Source of the DNA: Persicaria tinctoria | Lineage: Eukaryota > Streptophyta > Magnoliopsida > Caryophyllales > Polygonaceae | Length of the DNA: 64,000 bases | Assembly (NCBI GenBank): GCA_037127255.1 | Contig: JBANSL010000009.1 | Location: 27,306,475-27,370,474 of the forward strand | Direction: 5' to 3' | Shown here: one piece after another, positions 47,813 through 59,870 of the stretch | How the letters are laid out: each line of letters opens with the position of its first letter | How positions within the stretch are numbered: the first letter of the stretch is position 1 | Notes under the pieces: generated by a model | The model's database searches: none | Seen by the model: only the letters and a program-made list of their open reading frames with translations | Told to the model about the DNA's origin: nothing | Made by a program: the position numbers and the translations under genes

Positions 47813-49740
47813 TTATAATTTTTACCACAATTTGGGGTCTCTTTATGTGTTCTGTTTTCCTATAGGCTTGATGGTTAAGAGATTGTTGGTTAATTTGACG
47901 ATTGGGTGTTCTTTTTGTGGTCCAAGAGACATTTGTCATGACTAGTCGAGCCTAGATCATGTGGGCATAGGTAAACATAAATGGATTGTTCAAGCTATTT
48001 TTCAAATTCGTATATTTATTCGGTGGGTTCAAACTGAGTTCCAATCTAGTAACAAATCCATCAAAAGAGACATTCGAGAATGGAATGGCCTCAACTTCAG
48101 AGGTCATTGGCCACCGTGACAACAGACCAATCCGAGTCACGGGGTCAGGGGGGATTATTTTCCATGAGTTCAGTTCTTCATCTAAGAAGCCCAAAAAATT
48201 CAGGAAAACCATAGAGATAATACGGGCATACCTTTCGATTTCGGTGTGGTGCAATCTTCCATTTGTTTTTTTCCAGCCTTTCTGCTCCCTAGTCTTGATC
48301 GTATTTGATCGCTCCCGCTTTCCAGTTTCGTATTCATGTCGTAGTTCAGACACATTTTTCAAGTTTTCAGATTTATTCACCATGGGTGCGTTATTCCGAC
48401 TTTCAATTACTTCATCAAACAAACAGTTCAAAAGCCAAGGAGGCCTATAGCAAGAGGAAACCAATCCCCATATGTCACTTAAAATCAGGCCAGCAGAGGT
48501 AAAAGCACCACGTACCAGGATCAAGAGACAAAATGTCAATTGCAAGGTTCGAAAGGTCGCTCTTCTCCATAATAGTCGCCTTTTTTCGTTTTTAATTGTC
48601 GTTTGTTCTTGTGGGTTCAGCCTGGATTCAATTGGGTTCGGAAAGAGAGCCCAACATCTTATTCCAAGGGTACACCGGATCATTTCTTGGGTTTTCTTTT
48701 GATCTAGTCTTTTGTTCTTGTTGAACGTTGTCAAACGATCTGAACACATATCATATTTGTAAATAGACTTAAAAAAAATTTAAATCATCATTTATCCAAC
48801 TATGCTCAACCTCATCGTGTTTGGGGTACAAGTTCACTTTTTTTCTTTTGAGTGACATAGCACCACCTTCACTGGTTTCCGCAACCTTAGTGGACAATAG
48901 TTTCAGCGTATATTCCTTCCTCAAAATGGGGTTCAAATTAAGGTTTTGGTTCTCACTAATGCCAATAACTTGCTATATGTAAATCCTTCCATTTCTCATG
49001 GCAAAGCAATGCCCCGCCGGGGGTTCAAAACAAGCAGAGTTTATACATACCAAATAAAGATCACACACTGTAAGAGATGAGGCTCATAGGAGAGATCATA
49101 GTCAAGAGGACTGGGTTCAAATTTCCTGATCTTCCTTAACATTGAAAGTCTCTTTCCTTGGTTCATATGAAAAAGAGTAAGAATATCATAGCAGATCTTT
49201 TGATTTATATTTTTGATTTCTTTATCTATTGAGTAACAAATACATTGAGACCATATATCATCATCGTTCTCAAACGATTCACTATTGGATTGCAAATCAA
49301 CTCCTACCAACTCAATATTTGAGATATAAATCATCTGAAAAGTCTTGGATTTCAAGGACATATATTATTCTAGAGTATAGAAGTAACAACCGCATCTTGA
49401 GCCTAAATCCTCGGTCAAGCAGCAACCATACAGTAGTTCGGGGCATGGAATCGCAAGAAATGTAGCAATGAGGAAGAAAATACCTGGGTTCATGAGAAGC
49501 ACAAAGGCTCCTACATTCGAGACGGGAGTCACCGAATAGGCGAGAAGGACTCACCCGGTCCAGACTCCAAGGGGACCACACAACCCGCCAGAAAGCGCAC
49601 CACGCCGCTGGGAAAGTAGAGAACGGTCTCGCCCGCATCCTCGTCCGCCACACCCAACGCCGAAGCCACCAAAGGCGAAAACATGGCTTGAATCGCCCCT
49701 AATATAAGTACACTAAATGGAGCATTCTCGACGTCAGAAC
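47813..49740 (-). pseudogene. LINE 5' region, probable ORF1 remnant
   Basis: By position this should hold ORF1 (gag-like). Open minus-strand pieces lie at 48,749-47,952 and 49,361-49,041, but I do not recognise a DUF4283 or clean zinc-knuckle domain; a CPH..SHDKC-like phrase near 47,960-47,920 could be a decayed CCHC knuckle. The last 250 bp are GC-rich like a LINE leader. I considered an organelle DNA insert here and found no support. Confidence 0.4.
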
Positions 49741-49759
49741 ACTGTCCAATTTTTGTTCA

Positions 49760-52700
49760 ACTAGTGTCGAAGGACGTATTCAAATCCCCACCATTCAAAA
49801 TGGAAAACATATGGTTTCATAGACCAGATTTGAAGAACATAGTGAAACAATCTTGGAGAGCAAAGTGTGCTGGGTCGAATATGTTTAGAATAATGCATAA
49901 AACTAAAATTCTTAAAAAGAAGGCAAAAGAGTGGAACAAGAACACATTTGAGAATATCTTTCGTCAACTAGCGGAAGTAAAACAAGATTTGATTAGGATC
50001 CAAGCAGATATAAATAGCCATGAGAACAAGGATACAGTAACCAAGGAAAATAGTTTAATTCAAAAGAAAGAGAAACTGTTGATGTTCTAGAAGGAGTATT
50101 GGAGTCAACGGGCAAAATCTAAACATCTCAGACTATCAGATATGAATATAGCTTATTTCCATAGGGTGGCATCGGGAAGACGAAATAGAAAATATATCGG
50201 AAGTATTACTTCTTCTGGAGGAACCGTTATTGTAGGGGAGGAGAATGTAAGGGGAGAAATAAAAAAGGAGTTTGCAAAACGTTTCACAAAAGAACCAATA
50301 AATTTAAATCTCATGACATCCTACATCCAAATGCTTCCAAGGCTAGTGACTGATGAGGATAATTGGTTACTCATCTCACCGCCTACAAATGGAAAGATTA
50401 AGGATGCGGTCTTTAATCTAGGCTACAATAAATCACTAGGGCCAGACGGCATAACAACAGAGTTTTACAAAACCTACTGGGAAATCGTGGGTTCGGACAT
50501 TACACGGGCCATTAAAGCATTTTTTCATACCGGAAAAATTTTGAGACAAATTAACCATACTTTTATCTCATTACTGCCAAAATGTGACAATCCGCTTAAA
50601 ACAACGGACTACAGACCCATTAGTCTATGCACTACAATCTACAAGGTAATTTAAAAAATACGTACTAACACACTAAAAAAAGTGATGGGCAAGTTAATTC
50701 ACCCTCTTCAAGGCGCGTTTGTGTCTGATAGAGCTATTCAAGACAATGTGCTAATTGCACATGAATTTTTTCATTCTTTCAAAAATAGGAAGGGTGTGGA
50801 TAGATGGTTGGCAATAAAGTTAGACATGGAAAAAGCCTACGACAGAGTAGACTGGAATTTTACTGAGCAAGTCCTTAAGCAATATGGATTTCACAAGAAA
50901 TTTATAGAATTAATAATGGAGTGTGTAACTACGGTCTCATTCTCGGTTCTGGTAAACAATGGTCCGACGAAAGTCTTTACTCCGTCAAGGTGATCCCTTG
51001 TCGCCGTTCCTATTTCTGCTAGGGGCAAAAGTCTTGGCTAGAAAATTAGCCTTTGAAGCAAGTCAACCGGCCAATGCTGTTGGATTTTCCTTTGGTAGAA
51101 ACTGTCCGAGAATCCCCTTTTTGGCGTTTGCTGATGACATAATTATCTTTTCAAAAGGAAATCTGGCAGCATGCGCACATGTCAAAAGGATTATCGATGA
51201 GTACTGTCAAATCTCTGGCCAGAAAAACAACTATCATAAATCAGCTTTCCAAGTCACCAGCGACATTCCGAGATCACGCATTCCGGATTTGGAAGGGTGC
51301 CTAGGCATATCCAAACAGATAAAACTGGATAAGTACTTTGGATGTCCAATTGTAAATGGTAGGGTAAACAAAAAAACATTTGAAGAAATAATAACCAATA
51401 CCTCAAATCAGCTCTCAATGTGGCGAGCTAATTCTCTGTCGTAGCAAGGAAGAGCAACACTAATTAATACAAATCTATCATCCAAACCACTCTATGCTAT
51501 GCAAAGTTTTATGTTACCACCACAAATACATAAACAATTAGACCAAATCAATAGGTCTTTTTTCTGGAACAAAGATAGACTACACAAACCACTTATTGGT
51601 TGGGACAGAGTATGTAGACCAAAAGCACCGGGAGGAATGGGCATCCGGAAAACTCATGACATGAATGAGGCATTACAGTTAAAGCTATTGTGGAAAATTA
51701 TGGCGGAACCTGGCAACATTTGGGTCTGAATCATTCAACACAAATATCTGAAAACAGAACACATCCTAAATTATGAGGGAAAAGGCTCCGCCTCATGGCA
51801 ATGGTCTCAGTTGCGAAAATTAATTCCAACCTTTAAGTTAGGATTAATGTGGACAATAGGTAATGGCAAGACCATAAAGTTTTGGCGAGACAGGTGGAAT
51901 AATCATCAGCCACTCTTACAATATTGTACCGAGCCAAATATTATAGACATAAATGAAACGGTGGACAAATATATGAGTAATGGGAACTCGAACATCCAAA
52001 AGCTAGGAAATGTCCTCCCGAGTAGCGTGGTGGAGCAAATAGCACATATTCATGTACCATCTGTGCCTTTGGAGGACCGACTATATTGGTGGGCGGACAA
52101 GAAAGGATGGTTCTCGACTTCCAATGCATATAAACTAGTTACAAACAACACTGACTTGATAGTGGATGACAGTAATTGGATTTGGAAGACTGACGTTGCC
52201 CCGAAAGTAAAGAATTTCTTATGGAAAGTCGCGCAAGAAGGACTACCAACTACGGCACTGCTATCTAAACGCGGTGTTGCCATACCCCCTTATTGTCCAA
52301 TATGTAACCACCGTAAAGAAGACACATCCCATATCTTCTTGGAATGTAAATACAATACTTTTTTAGTAAGATTGACAAAAACATCCATAAGTTAGTAAGA
52401 GATGCAACAAGAAGGATTCAACCTATTATGAATATAATAGCTGGACATTTGAATGAAAAACAGAAACAAGAAATGGCCTTTAGTTGGTGGGTGACCTGGA
52501 TCACGAGGAACCAATTGGTTTTTAGACAACAGAAACAATCATCAATTGAAAACTATAACCAAACTGTCAAAACGCATATGACCAACTGGCTTAGGGCCAC
52601 AAGTGAGCATGCAGAAGGAAAGCACAAAAGATATGATAAGGAAATACGAATAAAAAAACACAAAACGAAATAGGACAAATCAAAAGTGGAGAAAACCCCC

Positions 52701-53200
52701 ACGGGATTTTCTGAAACTAAACTTTGATGGCTCGACGCCAAACTTAGGTAACAGCTCAGTCGGTTTCATCATCCGAAATTGGGAGGGGAACCAATTACAG
52801 TTGGGGGGGACACGATTGGGAAAGAGTCGGCCCTATCATCGGAGGCTCGGGCATTATATTTAGGTATAAAAAAAGGCAATTGAATTACGCACCGATAGAC
52901 TCATAATTGAAGGAGATTCACTAATAATTATTAATTATCTTAAACATGGGATGAAATGCCCGTGGGAAATTGAAATGATGATGTCAAAAATATCTTGTCT
53001 ACTCCGTGGGTTTCGCGAAGTGAGATTTTTTCACATACTTTGCAAAGGTAATCAGGTAGCCGATTTCATTACTAAATTGGCCCGTTCTACCAGAAACCCA
53101 GAAATGCTCACTAATCTAGGTCTTCTTGACCTCATTCGAAAGGATGCTATCGGATAGCGCCTTGGCGAATCCGAATTCTTACCTAATCAAAAAAAAATGA
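49760..53200 (+). pseudogene. Second LINE, 5'-truncated, plus strand
   Basis: Same clade as the minus LINE. It begins inside the endonuclease-RT linker (PDLKNIVKQSWRAKCAGSN), then SLGPDGITTEFYKTYWE, LDMEKAYDRVDWNF, an intact PFLAFADDIIIF, GWDRVCRPKAPGGMGI, a zf-RVT (FLWKVAQEGLPTTALL, CPICNHRKEDTSHIF), and RNase H from NFDGSTPN (about 52,715) to NQVADFITKLA. Frameshifts occur at RQGDPLSP and elsewhere, with stops near 50,090, 50,653, 51,442 and 51,727. An A-run at 53,191-53,199 marks the tail. The missing 5' end fits truncated reverse transcription. Confidence 0.85.
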
Positions 53201-53204
53201 ATAC

Positions 53205-53365
53205 TTAGTCGGATGGATAACTAATAATTTATTCAGATGACTAAGTCAAATATATGCAAATGAATATTTATTCAGATGAATACGACGCAAATATTCAAAT
53301 GAATATTTATTCAAATGAAGAAGTCGACGGTATTCAAATGAATATTCATTCATATTCGAACCGTA
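53205..53365. repeat. Degenerate ATTCAAATGAATA tandem repeat
   Basis: Variants of TATTCAAATGAATATTTATT and TTATTCAGATGAATA follow one another just after the LINE tail; the core is nearly palindromic. Confidence 0.7.
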
Positions 53366-53551
53366 ACTTACATATTTTCAATGTAAATGGATGTATATTA
53401 AAGGCAATTATTTTTTGTAAATTTTTTTAGTTTCCATAAATTACTCTTTTTAGTCTTAATATTCATCATAGCCTTTAATTCAAATTTAATCTAATGACTT
53501 AGAATTGTTCTCACGGATGCATTATAAGGGGTGAATGCATTGGATAGTTAC

Positions 53552-53584
<33 letters not shown>

Positions 53585-54789
53585 GAAAAACACTCGTGTT
53601 TATATTTAAAAATGAGGGAATTGCGGTAACTAACTCTCTATCCATTCCACTTTGCACAACTAACACAGGAAAAAAAAGGTTGCAAAAAGCTAGCAGATCA
53701 GCTCGTGAAAAGTCTTGCCCAACCGGCTGCCCCTATTAATGAGGAGAGAGAGAGTGATGTAAGAAATAGGAGAGAGAAAAAGAGAGAGAGATGGTAGTTA
53801 GGAAAAAAAGTACAATGACGTATAAAAATTAATGTTGATGTGCGATATGAGAAAGAGAAAGAGAGAGATGATAGTTAAAAAAATCGTTCAATCAATCGCC
53901 ATCTGACGCGAGAGTTCTTAAAGAGGGGAAAGAAAGGCAAAAACCATATCTGACAAGAGAAAGAAGAAGAAGAAGACAACATAGGAAAAAAAAAAGAAGG
54001 AAGAAGAAGAACACAACAAGAGTGAGACAGAGGAATATGCCACAGAAAGTGACAGGAAGGAAGAAGAACACACAGACTCGCCCGAGCTACTGGCTATTGC
54101 AGCGTACCACCAACTCCAAGGTGTTGCCATCTTCCACGAACGTCTGTCACCCTCCTCCGCTCCTCAAAAGTATTTCCCTTGTTGCCTCATCATGGAACAT
54201 CATCGGTTGAACAATGGTGCTTGGTTTTTAGACTTTGTTGGTTAGTTGAACATTATTGGTTGGATGAACATGTGTTGGTCGTCTTGTATTTTGGGTTACG
54301 ACGCTTTTGCTTGTTGTTTCTTAGACTTTCTTGTATATGAACCATTTCCTTTTCACTTGTACTTGGTTTATATATACTTTGTTGGTTAGTTCCTCAATGG
54401 TTAGTCATAATCGCATGTAAATGCAATAGGTGTCATGTAAACATGCGTTAACTATCATGTGCAGGTTCTAACAATGCTTAATCATAATAATATTCCTAAC
54501 GAAAATGAGATAACCACATGGAAAAATTACCGTAGTCCCCCAATAATGGTTAGTCAAACTGATACCCACATACGTAATTAGAAACTATAATATGTCATTC
54601 CAAAAGGATCAGTTGTCATGTTAAAAGTCTCATATGTAATGTCAAAAATAACAGCTGCCATTGCAAGTACGGTTGTAATAGTTACTAGGTACGCATTCTG
54701 ACCTTCACTCGGATTCAAGTACCGCTAGGTCCGGCTACGCTTTGGGAACTTCCTTTCACATTGAGAGGGGGGTAACGTGATGACTTAGG
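53366..54789. other. Low-complexity and AT-rich stretch with TGTCATG motifs
   Basis: Contains (TA)n at about 53,552-53,576, GA-rich DNA at 53,740-54,060 and several TGTCATG-type motifs (54,430-54,620). No gene is recognised. The right part may be the 3' flank of the MULE remnant that follows. Confidence 0.45.
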
Positions 54790-54806
54790 CCTCCCCGAGC
54801 GGGGCC

Positions 54807-55080
54807 TCAAAACGTGGGGTGGCGGGGAGGGAGAACGCATCTCCACAACAGCCAGAGGGACTCGCCATGTTTCCCGCGAGGGGACAAGGTATATAACATT
54901 CTAGCAGCATGCACGCCACGCATCCACATTGTATCGTTCACGAGCGAGTAGACATCAACCCCCCGTTTCGGGGTAGCGACAAAGGTGTGTGCACACGGGT
55001 ATGGGTCCACATTGAAGTGTCTGCAAATGCACAGCTGACTGGTAAGGTTGACAAGTCAAGATGACATACTCTTGCGGACC
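54807..55080 (-). pseudogene. MULE transposase SWIM zinc-finger end
   Basis: Minus strand reads CICRHFNVDPYPCAHTFVAT, a complete C-x-C...C-x-H SWIM signature, then KRGVDVYSLVNDTMW, parallel to FPCQHAIAA and FFSLVNDFYKVA in the 12.7-kb transposase. It is the C-terminal piece of the degraded MULE. Confidence 0.75.
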
Positions 55081-55259
55081 TCAAACTCATGTGCGCTCAA
55101 TGACCTAGCGACCATGGACAACGAATCACATGCGTTCACCTTGATGGCTTTAGCGACCTGGCCAATCGCTTACGAGCTTCCCTGGGGAGGAGCTGCTATC
55201 TCTCCGAGTGACAAACCATTTCCCCACGGTCTCGATGATGGCATCGATTAGGGCAGTAA

Positions 55260-56000
55260 GAGGCAAGTTCCATATGATGTGATCCTCGACAGAGCTAGCT
55301 TATCCGACGATCGGGATGGTGATCTAGATGCTAGGGATGGAGCTCCGATGGATGCTATTGAAGATGTTAACGATGAGAAGATGGAAGAGGAGATCCTTTT
55401 ACCTCGAGCTACCCCACCGTTGACTAGAGCTCGAGCTCGCCTACTTGGTCAATTGGTTCTTACCTTTGAGGAGTCACCACCACACACGGTAAATTTGCTA
55501 CAGGTTAAGTCTCAATTGGCGTCGACTGAGACTTAATTAGGTCAATCGGTACTTGCATTGTTTCCCATTGAAATGAGGCTAAATGTAGCTAGCCTTGTTT
55601 GGACAATATTCCAAATTCCAAAAGGCTTTGCCAAGCCAACGTTACTATTGCCTTTTGGTATTTTTTTTTTTCTTTTGGTTTATTTTAGTTTGTGGCGTTC
55701 ATACAAGTCCTATAAATATGTAAGCTTGACATTGGTTTTAAATAAGTTGAATTTGGAGAAAAAGTGAGCTTTTTAGCTTCCAGTGATTCGGGTCAAGAAT
55801 CTCGTTCTTAGGTGAGAGGCCGGGAACAAAACCTTCGGTGAGAGGCTGAAGGAGATTCCTTAGTGAGAGACGAAGGAATCAAAGGGTCGAAAACACTCGG
55901 AGTGCGAGGCCGAGAGTGTGGAAGAACGAGTGTTGGAGACAGCTCGGAGTGCGAGGCCGGCGGTTCACGGGTCGACCTGCCCGACCCGTGACCCGTGGCC
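55260..56000 (+). pseudogene. Ty3/gypsy pol end and LTR remnant
   Basis: The plus strand has ATPPLTRARARLLGQLVL (55,420-55,480), the PLTRARA motif common near the C-terminus of gypsy polyproteins, followed by an AT-rich LTR-like stretch. Downstream, 55,790-55,960 has GTGAGAGGC / GAGTGCGAGGCCG phrases repeated at short intervals, as in some gypsy U5 regions. Boundaries are uncertain. It lies inside the degraded MULE, so it is the younger insertion. Confidence 0.5.
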
Positions 56001-56378
56001 ATGTCTACCCCCATCCCCTACCTTACCATCATTCTATGTCCTTCCACAACCCTATCATCACCCTCAATCACCCCCCAAAACGTCACTCCAAACAGCCCCT
56101 CAATCCCTCGTTCAGAATCGTTTCCACGCAGGCGACGTCTCGGTAAAACGCTATTTTCCGCTTCGTCTGATCTCCGATTGACGAGATCTGCCCCACTACG
56201 CGACCGTGACTTCAGTATCTACAAAATTAGTACTCTCATGTCCCCAGAAGTCAAGCCAATCAATGGGAAATATGCAATCGTTGAGGGCTGATCTGTTGAC
56301 TCATAAGTTGTCCACAATTTCCCGACTTCTCGGAACTCTCGTCGTCGGTCCTTTTGCTCGAGTCCGGGTCCGAGCACG

Positions 56379-56606
56379 TCACCACGGGTATTTGAAAACG
56401 GAGTTCAGGCGCTCGGAATTGTTAGTGGTGGTTATGTTGTACCTGAAAACACATGGCTTGTTAAATGCAGTAGGTGTCATGTTAAAAACAGTAGGTGGCA
56501 TGTAGATATTTGTTAAAGGTGGGGATGTTGGTACATGTTCGCGGGGAAGAACGTTGAAGCCAGAGACCCACATAAGGTCAGGTGCGTCTTCAACTACCCG
56601 TATCAT
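56379..56606 (-). pseudogene. MULE transposase DDE-region fragment
   Basis: IRVVEDAPDLMWVS and ITTTNNSERLNSVFK correspond to HVVEDTPGLMFVSDRH and LTTNNSECLNWVFK in the 12.7-kb transposase. The second catalytic Asp region (SDRH) is replaced by SGFN and the sequence between the motifs is shortened, so it is inactive. Confidence 0.75.
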
Positions 56607-56864
56607 TTGCTTGAAGAAGAACCCCCACGAGGCGTCATTCTCACCGTCCCCTATGGCGAAAGCGACGGGTTATATGGAGTGGTCAGTGTCTTGGGCAGTT
56701 GCAAACAACAAGCAACCACGAAGCTTCCCTTTCAAGAAGCCCTCATCCACATGTAGGACATGCTCATACAACAAAGACAATCATTAGGGTTGTCATGTGC
56801 AATCGAATAACATCATGTATATACTACTAGGTGGTAATTAAGTACATATGCTATGGATGTCATG

Positions 56865-57143
56865 TCAAACAATTCCTGTTGTTAGGGTTATCTGGTGGCG
56901 GCGTAACAGATTGCATGTACAAAGTAGATATAATAAAGGGTAGTAACGACAAGCCTTACGTAGGTGGGGGATGGCCCTCCTCCACACACCTATACTGACA
57001 AAGATGTACTTGAATTGGTCGTTCAGGTCGCGTTCAATCCTCGTATAAGTCCCCGGGTTAGCTTGCTCAAGCATGTGCATGTATGAGTACAAGGATTGGT
57101 AGCTTTCCTCGTCTGTCCCGAAAAAAGTATCCCTCGCCTTCAA
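56865..57143 (-). pseudogene. MULE transposase middle fragment
   Basis: GTDEESYQSLYSYMHMLEQA followed by NPGTYTRIERD and DQFKYIFVSIGVW matches the stretch before the first catalytic Asp in MURA proteins (ESY..L..Y...L...NPGT, F.Y.F...G). This region is missing from the large MULE at 12 kb. Confidence 0.7.
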
Positions 57144-57492
57144 ATGTGCTCGGTGCGCCTTCTAGTAGCTGCAGCTAACACCCAGATTTGACTTCATCAA
57201 TGATTGGACTTGTTTCGGAACAAGGGGCTTCTTTGACCCAACGGAACTTCCCGATTGATTGCAAATTAGTTAGCGGACTATATGTCCAGTAAATAACCAT
57301 ATGTCCAGTACGAGATTATTGAGTGGGCAGCTTATTTTAACCATTGACGTGTTTAGTGTACATATTGACAGGTATTATTAGTGCGACTTCATGAAGATAA
57401 GACGGTAGAAGAAAAAACCGAACCACGTGTCCAGTAGCAAGCCGAATGGTCTAGTAAAAAGCAGTTAAGGACATGTACGACGTACCTTTCCA

Positions 57493-57900
57493 CTAGCCTC
57501 TGTGCCGCTGGCTATATGTCGTCCGACGCTTTTGGATGATCATCACGTTGACATCACAAGTGTGTTCCTCAACAAGCTTTCGGATGATCCATAACTGCGA
57601 GTTCCCAAACATGGAAGCCCGACATGCCCACTTGCAGTTGGTCCACCGACATTCCAACACATACAAGCTCTTCGTCGACCTCTTCACCTTCGTGTGGAAG
57701 CACCTAGAAAGAGCCGCCCACATTATCATTTGTTTCACCTCCTCCTTGGTTTGTAAAACTTGTCCCTCCCGGAGCTCTGCAACATTCTGGCATAGGTCCA
57801 ATGGATTTGTTGCTAATTGCATCTCACTTTCGACTAGCTTCTCCATCGCTCCCGCCTGCGCTGTTCGGCGTTCGTACGCTTCTTTGACTTCCCCCGCCAC
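57493..57900 (-). pseudogene. MULE transposase N-terminal domain
   Basis: Contains QVLQTKEEVKQMIMWAALSR, LYVLECRWTNCKWACRAS and WIIRKLVEEHTCDV, the plant MuDR N-terminal DNA-binding domain (F....K..W.A......C...C.W...A......W.I.....HTC). Its presence here and absence at 12 kb shows what the larger element has lost. Confidence 0.75.
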
Positions 57901-58080
57901 TCACTCAACCTCAGAACCCCATGACCACGACTTTGTCCGGCTTTACATACGTCAGCTGGGCATCATACCTCGTCCCATCGACCTTAAACTTTCCTATCGG
58001 CGTTTTCTTCAGTGAAACGTAGTCGATACTCTCATCAGCAACCACGGCCTTTTGGCTCTTTGTCCCGTTGAAGACCTAAG

Positions 58081-58360
58081 TGCGACACTACCCGCCAAAC
58101 AACGCAGAGATACAAACGGATGCTTTGCCCTCTATTCCATTACACAGAGGGAGATAAATTCAATTTTATAGGAAGATGTACACATTTTAGGGACACACCT
58201 ATTAGATAACCTAAATCGAAGGAAAACTTACCCATCGTCTATCAAAAATCGATGTTGAATCTATTTCTCAAACGATGCTTGTCCAGTAAATTCCTATATG
58301 TGGCAAGTAATTTTGCTTTGGATGTTCAGTTAAAACTAACTTCTTACACGCCAACCTGAA
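58081..58360. other. Spacer upstream of the degraded MULE
   Basis: Nothing recognised apart from a GTCCAGTAAATT motif near 58,288. Confidence 0.4.
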
Positions 58361-58429
58361 GAGAACCCACCCAACCCAACCCTTCTTCCTCAATGATATT
58401 TCTCTAAAGCAGAAGAGTTAATGCCCCCT

Positions 58430-58508
58430 GCTCCCTATTAAATGCTACTTGTATAATTCCCTCTAAGCTCCTTATATAAATCCATATGATATCCCTATTA
58501 TTGAGGCA
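58430..58508 (+). repeat. Copy of the 42.5-kb copia 5' fragment
   Basis: The phrase CTAAGCTCCTTATATAAATC and its neighbours through CCCTATTATTGAGGC are the reverse complement of 42,520-42,576. As there, it directly abuts the AAGGACTCAAGC tandem array. Confidence 0.7.
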
Positions 58509-58890
58509 CCAATTTTAAGGACTCAAGCATATAAATATACGTACGTATATAATATCCACCTAAAAACGATGTCAGCTCTAAAAAACAAACTAATTTTTAT
58601 GGACTCAAGCATACATATATACCTACATTTATAATATCCACCTAAAAACGATGTCAGCACATAAAAATACGCATAAAACCATGTTATCACTAAAAAATAC
58701 GCATAAAAACGATGTCAGCACTAAAAACAAACCAATTTTTAAGAACTCAAGTATATAAATATACCTACATATATAATATCCAACTAAAAATAATGTCAGC
58801 ACTAAAAAACTAATCAATTTTTAAGGACTCAAGCATACATATATACCTATACATATAATATCCAACTAAAAACGATGTCAGCACTGAAAT
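58509..58890. repeat. Tandem array of a roughly 80-100-bp unit
   Basis: Four to five units containing TTTAAGGACTCAAGCATACA, then CCTACATATATAATATCCAA and AAAACGATGTCAGCACTAAA. The same unit recurs at 61,990-62,340 and, reversed, at 42,577-42,850. Units are too divergent and too large to be CRISPR-like. Confidence 0.8.
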
Positions 58891-59870
58891 AAATTGGAGA
58901 CAAATTGCATTACTCACCAAAAGAAAAACCAGATTGAATCAATGAACAACATTAACCACAATCAGAATGATACGGGGTTAGCCGCAGGATGGCCCGATCT
59001 TCGACAATCAAACAAGAAACTCAAGAAACAAGAACAACGCAGCAAGACTCGATGTTGAACAATAAAGACACGAGCGATAAGGACTAATTCGAACTAGGTA
59101 GAACGAGATGAAGACCCCAGGCCTCCTTAGAGGGTAGGAACCAAACACCAACGACTACAAAGCCCGCCTCTACAACCTTACACAACCAAGCAGACAACTT
59201 GGAGGCACAAGGAGGGAGATGGTGGATGTTTGATAGCACCAATCCTATGACGACAATCGGCACACACAATGCATGATGGATAGCACCAATCTTATGACGA
59301 GAATCGACACACACCAAACATGTGGTAGCACCAACCCACCAAAGAGGATCGACACAAACAAGACAAACCAAGCTAAGAACAACACATCGAAACCTATCCC
59401 ACGCAGGGGTACTCGGTTCCTCCCTAGGAGAACTCTCCAAATCTTACTTTTGTCAAAAATTCAATTCTAATATCTGATTTTTATTGAATGATAAAAGCAT
59501 CTTAAATAGAAAACATAATCCTAGATAAAATCAAACTACTTGGTGGCCAAGGAAATATCTTAAAGATAAATTTTTCCTTTTCCACTTTATTTATCATAGA
59601 AAATAAATATAAAAAATAATTAGATATAATATCAATTAATTGAAAATTCAACTAATAGATATTACTCTAATTTACATTATTCCTAAATAAATATAAGGAT
59701 AAAATGATAAATTAAATAGGGAAAGATAATTATTTTCGTCCAAAAAATGAACAGCTGTAAAAATGTTGATTTTCGGCCATGTTCCCGGTGGATTCTGGAA
59801 ATATCTTCAACAGGAAAGTTGTAGATCTCTTCGTTCTCGTTCCAACAAGGTATGTCACGAACCAATCGGA
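58891..59870 (-). mobile_element. LTR-like stretch (probable gypsy), minus orientation
   Basis: Read on minus, 59,870-59,460 has CGAACGAAGAGATCTAC-like U3 sequence, a long AT-rich middle and a TTCAATAAAAATCAGAT polyadenylation-like region, followed by a GGAGAGTTCTCC palindrome and a U5-like GC-rich part. No pol is visible. Family and ends are uncertain. Confidence 0.4.

Larger units (their letters stand above)
43729..49740 (-). mobile_element. Near full-length LINE (L1-type), decayed
   Basis: Minus-strand element. The 3' end is marked by an A-run (T-run on plus, 43,729-43,739); then RNase H, zf-RVT, RT and endonuclease in reverse coordinate order. A long upstream region (47,813-49,740) where ORF1 should be ends in a GC-rich leader-like stretch at 49,500-49,690. 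I found no clean target duplication. A second LINE in the opposite direction begins within about 50 bp of its 5' end. Confidence 0.75.
54790..58080 (-). mobile_element. Degraded Mutator-like element split by a gypsy remnant
   Basis: Minus-strand MURA pieces appear in correct order from high to low coordinate: N-terminal domain (57,900-57,493), middle (57,143-56,865), DDE core (56,606-56,379), SWIM finger (55,080-54,807), with foreign LTR material between the last two. Dispersed TGTCATG and GTCCAGTA motifs lie in the non-coding parts. Terminal repeats were not identified. Confidence 0.7.

Noticed and set aside
47952..49361. Possible chloroplast or mitochondrial DNA insertion
   Set aside because: None of the translated frames matched organelle proteins I know, and the position fits the ORF1 region of the LINE.
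58509..58890. Regularly spaced repeats resembling a CRISPR array
   Set aside because: Units are long, diverged and tandem without unique spacers, in a plant transposon; they recur at other sites as part of an element.
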